Below, piece after piece: positions 23,116 to 34,149 of a DNA stretch of 64,000 nucleotides. Made by a program: the position numbers and the translations under genes. The notes under the pieces were generated by a model that worked only from the letters and a program-made list of their open reading frames with translations, was not told the origin of the DNA and made no database searches. The stretch covers positions 124,001 through 188,000 of the forward strand of contig NW_006495906.1 of the NCBI RefSeq assembly GCF_000471905.2, given 5' to 3'. The first letter of the stretch is position 1; each line of letters begins with the position of its first letter. Source of the stretch: Amborella trichopoda. Its lineage: Eukaryota > Streptophyta > Magnoliopsida > Amborellales > Amborellaceae.

Positions 23116-23239
23116 AATACACCCGTCCACGCACGAAGTTGGCGTTATGCACATGGTGTTAGCCTTCTCCCTTAACTCTGGGCGTGAGCTTCCTTCTCTC
23201 TATTACCGTCCTTATCCAGAAAATTGGGGTCCTTACATC

Positions 23240-23244
23240 TTATG
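23240..23244. other. G1 target-site duplication, right copy
   Basis: TCTTA, identical to 12,819-12,823. Confidence 0.92.
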
Positions 23245-23689
23245 AGGCTCTCACTCCAGGGTGAGTCATTTTGTGCTGTGATTTGATGCTGACCATCCAG
23301 GATTTTGTGTGGACCTCATAACTAGAATTACATCTGTTTGGTAATTGGGTGCTGGCTGAGACTATGATGCAGCGTCAACTTGCTTTTTGTTGGTCTAAGC
23401 ACCCTTTGCGGGTTTTCACCTGGACTGGGAAAGTGGCACCGTAAAGATGGTTTTCACCAACCTCCTATTTTTGGTCTCTTTTACCCATGCTCTTATAGCC
23501 AATCTACCTTTTTCATCCGTTTTTTCTTAGGGCACTTTTTTGAGGTTTTCACCGTGGCCGAGTTATTGTTTTTATGGAACTCTTTTACTCATGGGTTCGT
23601 GATCATGCCCGTCCGTCATTTTTACTCATGGCGTTCCCTTGTACAGGTATACACCATGCTCATTATTTTCTCTCTTCTTTTTTTGTGAA

Positions 23690-25190
23690 GGCGTGTTTAA
23701 GGTCATGCCTTCGGGACCTGTGCGAAGCTTTTTATCGTCATGCTGCCAGGATGTGCACTACAGTTTAAGGTCATACAGCAGAACCGTGGTGAAGATGGAT
23801 GGCAAGCTGTTGAGGCCATGGAGTGACTATGGTCGTCGTTTGGACGCACTTTGGGGAGATGGCATGAGGTGACCTATAAAAGGTTGACGATGTATGTGTG
23901 GAAGGTGAAAAGTGGTGACCCAATAGTTTATGATGAGTGTGGATGGTGGGATGGTTCACCATTTTGTGATCATGGGCGAGACTCACTAAGGAATGATGAA
24001 TAGCTGTGATGAAGTGAATGGATTCACCGGGGGATTTATGAAGTTGGTGTGCACACACAGATGGGTCGATTAGGGAAGGTGTGTGTGAAGATGTACGTAA
24101 AGGGGGTGTGCGCATATGTGAGGGCATGTTTAAGGTCATGCCTCCAAGAACTGTGCAAAGCAGTTTAACGTCATGCGGGCAGGACGTGCACTATGGGTTT
24201 AAGGTCATATAGCTTGGACCGTAGTTACGTAGTTTAATGATATGTAACTAGGACCATGCAGTTTAAGGTCGTACAACTAGACCTCCGCCACAGTTTAAGG
24301 TCTTATAGTTTGGACCATGGTTATGTAGTTTAAAGTCCTGCGGCTAAGACCATGCAGTTTAAGGTCGTGCAACTAGACCTCCTTAGGTGGGTTTCCATGT
24401 AGGTGAAGCTCCATGGGGAATAGGTCCGTGGATAGTTATTGAACTCCCTTGGGGGTAATGATGGTTAATACCAGCATGAGGTTTGGATGGAGAAGACGAC
24501 TTCACTGGGGATTAGGGGACAAGTAAGAGTCCATACGGTGAAAGATGGAACTCCATGGCTTGTGGGAATGTAACCCAACTCTTGGGGATAGGATGGCTTG
24601 GTGTGTGACTAACCCAAGGGGATTGAAGGAGTAAGCATGTCTCCACAGGGATAATGAGAATTAGTATGCATGTAACTCTACTGAGAATGACTGGCCGGAG
24701 CATAGGTGCAACCCTACTGGGGATTGGAGAGATAAGAATGACCCTAAGTCTACGGGGGATGATGGGTCGTTATACGGATGTGGCACCTACTAGAGCAGAG
24801 GGAGGTGCGTCCATTTCATAGGTTAAAGTGGTGCGTGTGGACTATTTGTTGCGTCGTTTTAATGCCTTGCTACAGGGACGTGCACTACAGTTTTAAGATC
24901 TTATCGCTTGGACCATGGCTATGCAGTTTAAAGTCCGACAGTTAGGACCATGTAGTTTAAGGTCATGCAACTAGACCTCCGCTACAGTTTAAGGTCATAT
25001 AGTTTGGATTGTGGTGCTATGCCTTTTAACGACAAGCAGCCAGGATGTGCACTACAGTTTAAGGCCATACAGTTAAATTGTGGTTATGTAGTTTAGGGTC
25101 ATGCAATGAGGACTGTGCAGTTTAAGGTCGTTCGACTAGACCTCTGCTATAGTCTAAGGTCATGTAGCACGGACTATTGTCTGGGTAGAA
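23690..25190 (+). repeat. GGTC/GACC stem-loop array of T2
   Basis: About 20 copies of GTTTAAGGTC, 8-10 bases, GACC. The arms are complementary, so each unit can form a small stem-loop. Three unit types recur in order, making a trimer of roughly 100 bp (24,210-24,390 and 24,885-25,170): loops ATATAGCTTG, ATGCGGCTAG and GTGCAACTA. A spacer (23,800-24,110) and a PBS-like array (24,400-24,770) interrupt it. The same array is found in T3 and T5. Confidence 0.85.
24400..24770 (+). repeat. Degenerate array of PBS-like words in T2
   Basis: About nine words of the form ACTCCACTGGGGATT recur every 30-70 bases (24,408, 24,441, 24,495, 24,577, 24,607, 24,640, 24,672, 24,712), with a further one at 25,196. 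The clearest, 24,495-24,513, matches 17 of 19 bases with the T3 primer-binding-like site at 29,584-29,602. Confidence 0.7.
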
Positions 25191-25399
25191 AATGTGACTC
25201 CATGGGGAATAGGGCTGTAACTGGAGACTTGAATCCCTAGGGATGCATAGTGGTGGTCTACTTATGGGGATGACAGGTCACGATAAGAGGAAAATGGGAA
25301 AAATCCCTAGTTGGCAGTGCTATAGCATGCGCAGGACACCAACATAGGAAATGTAATTGGTGCGCCGCACTACACTAACATAGGAAATGTAATTGGTGT

Positions 25400-25670
25400 G
25401 GCGCACAGCATTTAAGCCTTTGGTGAGGCACGTGGTGACAACACTTTGGTGAAGGGCATAGTGATGTCCTCCTATGAAGTGCGCGGCGATAGCTTGTGTG
25501 TGAAGAGCGCGACGATAGCCTGTGTGCGAAGATCATGGCGATAGCATCTGTGCGAAGCACGTGGTGATAGCTTCTGATGAAGCGTGCAACGATAGCCCTC
25601 TATGAAGCGTGCGATGATAGCACTCTATGAAGTACGTGGTGATAAGGCATGACGATTACAGCAGGTGCAT
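25400..25670 (+). repeat. 25-26-bp CGATAGC minisatellite of T2
   Basis: Cores at 25,486, 25,512, 25,538, 25,564, 25,589 and 25,614, spaced 25-26 bp, joined by TGTGCGAAG or CTATGAAGCG. Confidence 0.85.
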
Positions 25671-26584
25671 GAGGCATAGGCGGCAATGACTTGCATCCGG
25701 GCCTCGGGGTTGACTCGCCCCCGCTTGGACCTATCGTCGTCTGAAGACAAGGATTGGATCATCATTTCAAACTTGTGAGGGGCACTTCGTAGCACTGTTG
25801 AGTATGAAATAAAGTTCTGAGCCGGAGATTCCGTCAAGAGAGTTTTTGCAAGAGTTTCCCGCCAAAACTAGTAGCATTTAGGCCTTCAGGAGATTTCAAA
25901 CTAACTTCAGCAGGTCGCAGGATTTTGCAGAGCGCTTATGAACTTCTTTAGAGAGTGCTAAGACCTTCTGAGCAGGTAACAGGGAGCTTCACAGGCCTTC
26001 AACTAGACTCTGGCAAAAATGTGAGAGTTACAGTGGTACTCTGTCGGAATTCTAGTGATTTTCTGGTAACTGTATGACTGCTGGCATGTTGTAGAAGGGA
26101 TAGGGGACTCTGACGGTCTTCTAGTTATAGAAAGGGAATGAGGAGCAACAGTGGCTCTGGGGGAAACTTTGTGATTTTTCTAGCAGATAGAGGAGTGCGA
26201 GGAAGGAAGAAGGGAAACACGCAGCATCACAGGGCAAATTTTTCAAGAATTTTGGTGGCTTTTCGATAGCTTCAGTCACCTGTGGAAGAGAGAGAATAGA
26301 TGGGGAAGGGTTTCCCGACGAGTAGGAGTGAGTTCGCTGTGAGGAGAGGAAATGTTGGTAGGGAACCCAAGGCATTGCAAGCTTGTTACAATCGAGGAGG
26401 TGAAGGGCCGTGGGACGGCGAACGGTCATTTTCCACATGCGCGGTGTCAGGCCACATCGTGGGTGTCCGGCAGTGTGCATGAATTTCAAGGGACACGGTG
26501 TACCGCACGTTTGACACATGCAAGCAACTGGAGGGCTGATGTTAGACAGACGACATTAACCCTTAGACACTGTGATTTGATTAA
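25671..26584. other. T2 stretch without a recognised gene
   Basis: Single-copy sequence on the 5' side of the plus-strand PMD gene. It may hold that gene's promoter and leader, but nothing identifiable is seen. Short frames (for example 26,121-26,519 minus) show no domain. Confidence 0.45.
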
Positions 26585-26830
26585 GCAGATGGTGTTAGAC
26601 CACCTTTGATTGTGAGACTGCGATAGGCCTCCTTTAGTCGTGAGATGGCGATAACCCATCTTTGGCTGTGAGACAGCAATAGTCCCTCCTTTGGCTATGA
26701 GACGGAGATAACCCATCTTCGGCTTTGAGACGACAATAGTCCTGTCTTTGGCCGTGCGACGGCCATAACCCATATTCGGTCGTGAGACAGCGATAGTCAT
26801 GCCTTTAGCTATGAGACAACAGTGAAGCCT
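26585..26830 (+). repeat. 28-29-bp GCGATA minisatellite of T2, alternating subtypes
   Basis: Units of 28-29 bp alternate between GCGATAACCCATCTTTGGC and GCAATAGTCC-CTTTGGC, each followed by YGTGAGAC. Starts at 26,648, 26,676, 26,705, 26,732, 26,762 and 26,790 give a dimer of about 57 bp. Confidence 0.85.
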
Positions 26831-27039
26831 TTGTCTTAACTTCATGGCCCAGCCTTCAAGCACCATCCTAGATATAAAGAACTTCTCGCGAGCAGGGGAG
26901 CTTGGCACCAATGAATTCACAGGCGAAAGCTTGGTGAGGGGTGAGCCAATCTGGCTCACTGAGGCTTTGTGTGAACCAAAGTGGCCTTTGAGCGTCACCT
27001 TTGTGAGCGACCCCATCCAGTTTGGGGTGAGAGAAGACA

Positions 27040-27986
27040 GTGACGGCAATATGAGGGTAGAGAAAGGGGTAGGCCTCTTGCATTGCTGACCCCAGAATAT
27101 TTCCTGGAGCGGGGGACTTGCTGACTTTAGGCAAGAGGATGGTAAAAACCCCAGGCATTAAATGGTCCTCTGCTGTCCTGCAGGAGCAAGGGGAGCACCG
27201 GTACTTGAAGGGTTACTCATCATGGACTTTGAGAGAGCTAAGTCATTTCAGAGCTATTTTGAGACGGGCTTCCCTACTGGTCGCCATCCAATGCTCAGTA
27301 GGCTATTATGACTGTTGCTCAAACACGGTCAAAGTATTGCTGGAAACTTGGAGCCATGTCAGCAAAATGTGGCTGCTTGGTCGTGGGGAGGCAGGAATAT
27401 CTCTGATGGACCTGCACTTCATTGGTGGGCTTCCGCTCCTCGGCACTATGTATGACGAGTTTGTACCCCCGAACTCAATCATCTTTAGAGGGGAAAGAGT
27501 CCAGAAAGAAGCCCCACTGGCTCTACTTCAGGAGCTATTTGGGATCTACCAGTGACTCTATGATGAGCCCAAAAGTGGATGGGTCTCCTTAGCCGAATGG
27601 ATAGCATTTTTCTACGACTACTGCACAAATGAAGTTGGTTCAGCACTAAGGAAGGTCCTCCAGTCTTTGAGCTACGGAAGGAGAATGGGCATATCTTCCT
27701 GACAGCTTACCTGGTACTTTTCTTATGCAAGTTTTCTCTGCCAAGAGGGGTAGACATCATTCATCCATGCACGTTCTATTTGGCCTGTGACATGGTGCGG
27801 GGAAAAGAGTATGCCCTCGCACAACCAGTAATGTGCAGCATCTATTATGGCCTGGAAGCCATTTCTAGGGGGAGACTGTATCAAGGAGAGGAAGGAGGGA
27901 ACAAAATAGTACATGGTGAGGCCTTCCTAGGGGATTTCAAAACCCTTTTCTCGATCAATTATATTTATGGGAGGTTCGGAGGTTAC
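27040..27986 (+). pseudogene. N-terminal half of a plant mobile domain (PMD) gene, antisense within T2
   Basis: PMD proteins are plant proteins found both as host genes and inside transposons; their biochemical role is not firmly known. The frame is open from about 27,090; an ATG lies at 27,139 but the true start is uncertain. Motifs in order: ETWSHVSKMW, GEAGISLMDLHFIGGLP, YDEFVPPNS, FFYDY, then after a one-base frameshift near 27,640 KFSLPRGVDIIHPCTF and YALAQPVMCSIYYGL. These fit the first two thirds of the domain. One stop lies at 27,553. The frame breaks at 27,986, where T3 inserted, and resumes at 43,362. Confidence 0.82.
27981..27986. other. T3 target-site duplication, left copy
   Basis: GGTTAC directly before the T3 LTR; GCTTAC follows the other LTR at 43,356-43,361. 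There is one mismatch, and the exact length (5 or 6) is uncertain because the LTR end can be placed at 43,355 or 43,356. Confidence 0.7.
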
Positions 27987-29579
27987 TGTTTGAAGACATT
28001 TTTCAGCACCTTTGTCCCTGACGCAGAATAAAGAGGAAGCAAGTCAATAAAGCCTTAACATACAGTGAAACTCCCAATAGTCTCAGAATTTCCCCAAAAC
28101 TGGTCAAGATCTTCCTAAGCACTTCAAAAGGCCACCTGCCAAGTTTCATCCCAATCCGACATGCCTAAGGCAGTACAAACAAAGAAACAATTTCAGAAAA
28201 AATCAGCCTCTAGCACCTTGGCATGGACCTCGTAGCTAGAACTCTATTTTTGGTGCGTCAAACAGCTGTGGACCACTGTTATTGGATTTAACATGGTCAA
28301 AAACCCCTATGGGTCAAGTTTCGGCTTTATCAAACATTTCAGGACAAAGTTATGGGTAAAATACCAAAAAGGGGTAGGCCACACACTATTCCCTTGCGAT
28401 CTTCCTACACCAATCTCCATTAAAGGAGGCTCATGTGAACAATTCTGAGCAGCAACTTCAAAGGCTCGTATCTCACACGTTCTGAGTCGGATCGCTCTCA
28501 AAGCACATCCCCACCCATATCTTCTCTCTCTTCTTCTTCGTCTTCGGATCCGGACAGTGGAAGCACATCGCAGCCCATGTCTTCTCTCATTTCTTCTTCT
28601 TCTAACATGGACGACGGAAGCACATCGCCACCCATGTTCTCTTCATCTTCTGATTCCCCTACCATGAGAGGCGGAGGCTAATTGTCGCTCGTGTCCTTTC
28701 ACTCTTCTTACCCTCCTGTCATGGACGACAAAGGTTCATCGCCGTCCATATTTTTCTTTATCTGCTCTATCATCTCTGCTTGGGTTCTCTCTTCCTTTCT
28801 CTTCTTTTTCCTTCCTTCCCTTTTCTTTTTCTTCTCCCTGTGCTCCTCTTCTCTTCTTCTTCTCTCATGCACGACATCGGTGGTACTGTGCATGTCTCTC
28901 TCTTTCCTTTCTTCTCTCTCGTTTGACCAAGAGAGGCTGAGGCAAACATTACCATGGTAGTCTTGTCATTTAGCAGTATTGCCGTTGAACCGGTCTTAAT
29001 CACTATTCGCACTTTACGTCCATGATATGCTAGCCATTATGTCAAGCTAGCCAATGATTGTCCTAGCGTCTAGTAGTATTTCTGTTGTGCCGGTCTAATT
29101 ATCGTACCCATCTTGCTACCACGCTGGGTCAACCACTTGCTGATCTAGTTGCTCTGTTAGCTTCTCTACCTAGTCAAAACTCCTTTGAATCTACCTATTT
29201 TCTCTTATTTCATTTATTTTCTTACCCTTTCTTCTCTTGGATGTGCAAACCTGTGTACATTCGCTCAAAGACAAGGTCGGGTCTCTTTTGGCCCACTTGT
29301 CTTGTAAAATTATCCAAGTGTGTGTGATTGCAGAAATAGGAGAATACAGGCTAAGGGAGACAATTCCGAAAGTGTTTGACAACTAGGGGGCTTTTTTCAT
29401 GATCTAATAGGGCGCCCACGCGAGCCAGCCCGTGTATGTCCAGAACCCACCTTGAAATCCTCTGTCATCAGTTGGTCCACCTGCACTTGTTCTTGAGCAA
29501 AGTTTGGGCTCCCCCGATACCTGAGATGCGTGCTGCCTGATCATCCAGATCTGGATGGCAAGATCGAGGCACCTAACCA
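27987..29579 (+). repeat. T3 5' LTR, internally deleted
   Basis: Starts TGTTTGAAGACATTTTTC and ends CTAACCA before the PBS. It is colinear with the 3' LTR except for one break at about 28,500, where the 3' LTR (and the T1/T2 LTR) has about 1.2 kb more. It has about three units of the 54-bp array (28,510-28,680) against about eight in the 3' LTR. It is half the length of its partner. Confidence 0.88.
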
Positions 29580-29582
29580 GCT

Positions 29583-29600
29583 TGACGACTCCACCGGGGA
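29583..29600 (+). other. T3 primer-binding-like site
   Basis: TGACGACTCCACCGGGGA lies three bases after the LTR. It matches 15 of 18 bases of the plant Tat PBS type TGGCGACTCCGCTGGGGA. The tRNA is not assigned here. Confidence 0.72.
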
Positions 29601-29671
29601 TTGACTGCCCCTTCGTCAGGTCATTCTTGTTTGGTTACTTCCTCCTTTTTTTTTCTGTTTCCACACCCCAC

Positions 29672-31440
29672 ATGGCTTATGGGTTCTCTAACCGTTTATT
29701 TGGATCAAGAATTTTTTTATCCCCGCATTCGCGAGCATTCCTCGGGAACAAGTTCCTCGAACTTCCTTCCCAACCTTCCTTTGAGCAAAGACCCAGTGTC
29801 TAGCTCCCATGTCTTAACTTGGATAGGCGTGAGGGAGGACTTAAAGGTCCCTAACTCCCCATCTCCTAGCTCTAGTGGAACCTCCACCAAGGCACCCTGC
29901 ATCGGTAGCACATCTACTGCCACTCACAGCATGCACCCTGTCACCAGCAAGTCACTTGTCGGTCATATTGCTGAGGTACACCGAAAGGCTGCCAAGTCCC
30001 CTTCTGCAAAAGGCAAGCGAGTTGTCGTTGCTTTAGTGGGTCACCGCAAGGCTACCCTCCACATTCTTACACCACCACGAGTCTCTACCCTTAGAGGCTT
30101 GACACATCGAGGCGAAGACCATGAGGCCTCCACCGCTCGCACACACTATAAGGCTCGTGGGTCTTCCACTAGAACCACACCTTGAGGCAACTTTTATGTT
30201 ACGTAGAGTCAACGTTTAGGATCAGGCCTCCCAAGGTCAGGTCCTGAGCACATTGTGCATTTGCATCCCACCACTTGGGGCAACATTATTGCTGCACCAA
30301 CCTAAGCACATGGGAGACAACCTCTTCGTCCTCCCACTCAACAGACACTAGCGCACCGTGTAAGGGGCAGGCTTTCACCTGTTCTCTTACAAATACCTGC
30401 TCACGGTTCTCGGCCTCCTAAGGCCAGACCATCGGTTCGAGCCCGGGATGACCCCCAAGTTACTCGTCATCCTTCTTCAAGGGATGCACACGTGCCGTCG
30501 TCGCAGACAACCCTTCTTTCCCGACTCAGGCATCCTTATGAGTCCACCTTGCTTTTGCCTACTCCTCCTTCTTTGGGCAAGCACCTCCAACCTAGGTACT
30601 CGAAGACCTTCCCCAATAGTATCATTTTGAACCAGCCCCATCATCTCGATCATGCCCTTGGAGCCCATAGGAGAGCTCAAGGCAAAGATCTGATGGTAGA
30701 TCAAATCCTTCATCCTCCCCAGCCCAAGATCACCCTGATTCTTGGTCGTCATCCTTTGCCCCACCTGATGGAGATAGCTCTCGCTTGTGCAAGAAGAGTT
30801 GACCTGCCACAGTCTTGATCGCAATTCTGGTGTGAGGTCCATCGAAACCTCAAAGCCAAACGTGATAGGGGTCTACAAATTCTGACTAGGGAAGCAATCA
30901 AGACGGTCGAGGCAAATGGCTCTGATAACCCTGATCATCTGAACCCCTTCTATCCTCTTCAGATGACAAAGCCTAAAGAAGGAGACCACGAACCCTGCAC
31001 TGTGGTTAGTGTCATAGAAGATGACCCAGCCAGTCAGCTACCACGGTCCTCACACGATCGACATACAAGACTCGAGTCTAGTTGGGGCATGCTGACCCCC
31101 TACTGACCGATCTGCCACGTGCCACCCATCAAGTTCGCAAGCCCTCAACTAAAACTAACGTTGAACTCCCTGGGGAAACAGTCAATGTGATGGCTATAAA
31201 TGAGCCTAGCGACTCTCAAGAAGAGAGCATGAGTAACTTTGAAGACATGGTGCGTTCAATAATGGAAAAGATTGATCGCATAGATGCCGCTCGATAGTCA
31301 GCTAACCATGACGTTGATTCCCATCACTTGGATGGTGCACCTCTAAGGCAGCCCCTTCCCTCTACCTCACAGGACAATTCTATCCCTCACCCATCTCATA
31401 GATAGATATTGATGTTATGATGACCCATAGCTTAAAGAAC
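29672..31440 (+). pseudogene. T3 gag N-terminal region
   Basis: ATG at 29,672 gives MAYGFSNRLF, the same start as T1. A frameshift near 29,770 moves the frame to one running to 30,185 with the shared block SKDPVSSSHVLTW. Further stops follow. A short homologous piece, EKIDRIDAAR-stop-SANHDV, lies at 31,260-31,320. Composition is Ser/Pro/Thr/His-rich with no known domain. Confidence 0.75.
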
Positions 31441-32609
31441 CGGCAGATCCCGAGTATGTAACGAGTAATGCTTTACCAAAATTTGTATCCCTCTTACATT
31501 GATCAGATTCCATTTCCCTCAAACTACAAGAAAGGGAAGTTTCCCCTGTTCAGTGGAACCACAACCTCCAACCAGCATATCGCTCACTTCTAAGCAGCAT
31601 GTCGAGAGACAACGGCTGATGGAAGACTCCTTCTCCGTCAGTTTGTTGAGACCCTTGACGGCCCGACTTTCCAGTGGTATGCTCGGCTTCCTCTAAACTC
31701 AGTATATACGTGGGAGGAAATGGAGAAAATGTTCCACCAGCGTTTCTATGAGGTCGAGAGAGAAGTTCTAACCATCGAGCTTCTCACCTTGACCCAAGAT
31801 CCCGATGAGCCCGTGGATCAATTCATATCGAGATGGAGAGATTTGGCTGCTCGCCATCCCAATCTCATGCTAGAGAAGGAAGAGGTTCAGACCTGTGTGC
31901 GGAACATGCGACCTGAGATAGCCCTACATGTTGAGCCCTCCAATGCGACCTCCATGTCAGTGCTAATCTCTAAATCAGTCCGCATAGAAAGCTTATCACA
32001 TCACCATGGCAGGTCACGACAACAGTCTGCAAGCTCAAGGAATAAATGGGGCAATCGTAGCTCTAGGACTAATATCTGGGGCAACCAACCAAAAGGTGTG
32101 ATCAGCGGGACTTCATGGTTAGCAATCAAAAGAATGCTCCCTCCCAAACTTTGGACCTCTTTAAAGGGGTAAACACAACGAAAGCACCTCAGGCGGGCAA
32201 GCAACAACAAACGTACAACCGAGTAGCCCCACCTACAAACCTTAATCAAGATGATTATTGGACTAGGTATAGAAATAAGGTGTACCCCATTGAAATGGAA
32301 TGGGTCCCTGCATTACTCCGATTGTTACTTGCACAAAAGATGATCGAGCTCTTAGAGACCGAGTTCCCCGATCAAACTGGACTCGATACTCAGGCGAATT
32401 ACTATACTTACTATCGAAGTATCAGCCACCCCACAGATGATTGCTACACACTTAAAGATATTATCGAAGCCCGAATCCAGAAGGGTCAGATAAAACTTAA
32501 AGAGCTAAAGATGGCATTCGGGGATGCTGAAGCCTCCCACGCAATAACAGTCAAAGAGGAAGACGAAGCGCCTAGTCTCCGTCATGCCTTTCTTGCTATA
32601 ATGCTTTAA
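31441..32609 (+). pseudogene. T3 gag core and C-terminal segment
   Basis: The capsid-type helical domain is readable: KKGKFPLFSG, TFQWYARLPLNS, TWEEMEKMFHQRFYEVERE, then PDEPVDQFISRWRDLA. This is the usual retrotransposon gag layout. The C-terminal segment (32,115-32,609) has YYTYYRSISH and TDDCYTLKDIIEA; the first Cys of the zinc-like motif seen in T1 (NYCAYH) is Tyr here. One stop lies in the core and the two parts are in different frames. Confidence 0.85.
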
Positions 32610-34018
32610 GAAGGCCTCATCACACCAAAACGGCAAAGCAGCGCCGATGCCTTGCTTAGGGGACAGAGGACCATTGGTACTCGTACCATCAGATATGGGG
32701 CCACGACCTGTGTAGATGCTCCAGTTTCCATGATATAATCTTAAAGAAAATACAGGAATGCCAAGAGTCTTATAGCATTCCAAAAAGTGATCCTCAAACC
32801 AGTGCTCCACCTGTTTGACAGGACCTCCTGACACAAGTCTTGGATAAAGATGACTCAGATCCTACTGATTCCTCTACTTCCCAGTCATGGATAGCCCACA
32901 ACAAGCAGAGCAGACTCAAGTCATTAAGGAAAGAAGCAGTTCGTCATGCTAAGGTTGTCCATAATCCTAGCAAAACAGATCAACCGCTGCCAATGAAAAA
33001 CAGAAAAAGATGGGCACCAAGGGCTGCTCGCCGGAGAAACAAAACTGCTCAACCGCTTGTTAAGCAAGAATTTCTCAGGCCTCTTCCCCCATTGCCAACT
33101 TTACTGAACTTCATCCCTGGTTCGATGCTCCTTCCTTCCTCCCCCCATGAAGAAGATGTCCCTGAGCCGTCTTCTCCTCAGAATACGTCCAATGAGGGTG
33201 ATGACGTTAAAAGCACTCCCAAATGATCTAAGCCAGGGAAAGACCTAAAAGATTCCCTGCACACTTCCAACTCAAAACGTTTCCCAGATTGGTCCGACGA
33301 GATGAATGATCTTAACAGTCCCTCACTTTCTGACCCTCCTCCTTCTTCTTATTCTGCTTCTCATCCTTCTTCTTCTATGACTCCTGCAGGTACCACCTTA
33401 AAATGTCTAGACTTCGAGGCTATCGACAAGGAACTTGAAGGAACCAACATAAGCAGAACACACAGGAGGCGGTTAAAGAAAACATTGGCTCACGCAGCAG
33501 GATTCCTAACAGTTGCTGACGTCATGACAACTCGAGCTAAGACATAACCATCCTCCTCCACTAACAAGCACAAGAAGTCAAAGCCAAAGAACTTCCCGAG
33601 CCCGACTTTGAGTAAAGACTGAGAGTATCAAGAGGGCAGAGCTTCTATTCTCAGGAAGCTTGTCACATGGTACAAGTCTATGAAGTATCAACCAGCGCAG
33701 GATAAACACTACAGATACCAATGCAAAAATTCAACGATTCTTATGAAGATGCTTCTGGACCCACAACCATTGAATCTCAATCTCCCTGTGGCTTCCAAAT
33801 AAAACTCTTACAGACCAATATGTTGTCCATGTTTGAGGTTGACCCTTTTGTCGCTTGGTTCGACAAAGATGCAGAAATCATGACCTACCCTAGAGCCCTC
33901 CTAGAAACAGAGATGTCAAGATCGTCGGTCTCTGCACTTGAGGTTAGCAAGAAGACCTCATAGGCCAATGATGAAGAGTTGCAAGAATCCCCATAAGAAT
34001 GGAAAGAAGGCAGTCAAG
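32610..34018 (+). pseudogene. T3 region between gag and the RT deletion point
   Basis: Frames at 32,840-33,226, 33,302-33,547 and 33,721-33,963 are basic or Ser/Pro-rich pieces matching T1 4,960-3,560. One, RTHRRRLKKTLAHAAGF, matches T1 4,020-4,140. No protease triad is seen. At the end, DEELQES and GSQAT match T1 immediately before its RT. Confidence 0.65.
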
Positions 34019-34128
34019 CAACTAGCGTACATCTGCAGGTTCATCTGTAGGTTTATCTCCTGCAGGTGCCACATTGTGAGAGCTACGCTCTCTTCAAGGG
34101 CAACTAGCATACATCTGCAGGTTCATCT
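34019..34128 (+). repeat. Templated filler at the T3 RT deletion
   Basis: A 28-bp direct repeat (34,019-34,046 and 34,101-34,128, one mismatch) containing TACATCTGCAGGTTCATCT, with a third partial copy (GTAGGTTTATC) between. The second copy is the genuine element sequence (T1 has it once near 2,620-2,650). The first sits exactly at the junction where about 0.9 kb of RT is missing. Confidence 0.82.
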
Positions 34129-34149
34129 CAAACCTCTCTGGTCATTGTA

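Larger units (their letters stand above)
12824..23239 (-). mobile_element. G1: complete gag-only LTR retrotransposon (TR-GAG type), chromovirus-derived
   Basis: Two long LTRs (12,824-16,598 and 19,489-23,239) flank a 2.9-kb interior. On the minus strand the order is 5' LTR, initiator-Met-tRNA-like PBS, a single gag frame, a tandem array, a chromovirus-type pol end with polypurine tract, then 3' LTR. The TCTTA duplication on both sides shows a single complete insertion into T2. No protease, RT, RNase H or integrase is present, so it depended on another element for replication. The LTRs differ at many sites and carry in-frame stops in gag, so it is old. Confidence 0.93.
19489..23239 (-). repeat. 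G1 5' LTR
   Basis: 3,751 bp, TG...CA ends, flanked by the right TCTTA at 23,240-23,244. It aligns end to end with 12,824-16,598. The 33-bp array is shorter here (about four units at 21,075-21,215) and a segment present at about 14,545-14,650 is missing, so the arrays changed after insertion or differed between templates. Confidence 0.93.
23245..27981 (-). mobile_element. T2: 3' internal region, continued after G1
   Basis: Its reverse complement is colinear with T3 37,650-39,300 over the stem-loop arrays and flanks. Beyond 25,250 it diverges from T3: it has two CGATA-type minisatellites and then the opposite-strand PMD gene. Nothing coding on the minus strand is recognised here. Confidence 0.75.

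Noticed and set aside
23380..23872. Plus-strand hydrophobic frame with a similar one in T3 (38,996-39,274 minus) and T5 (55,191-55,433 plus)
   Set aside because: The shared words come from repeated TTTTTACTCATGG-type DNA; lengths and frames are not conserved, so I do not call a gene.
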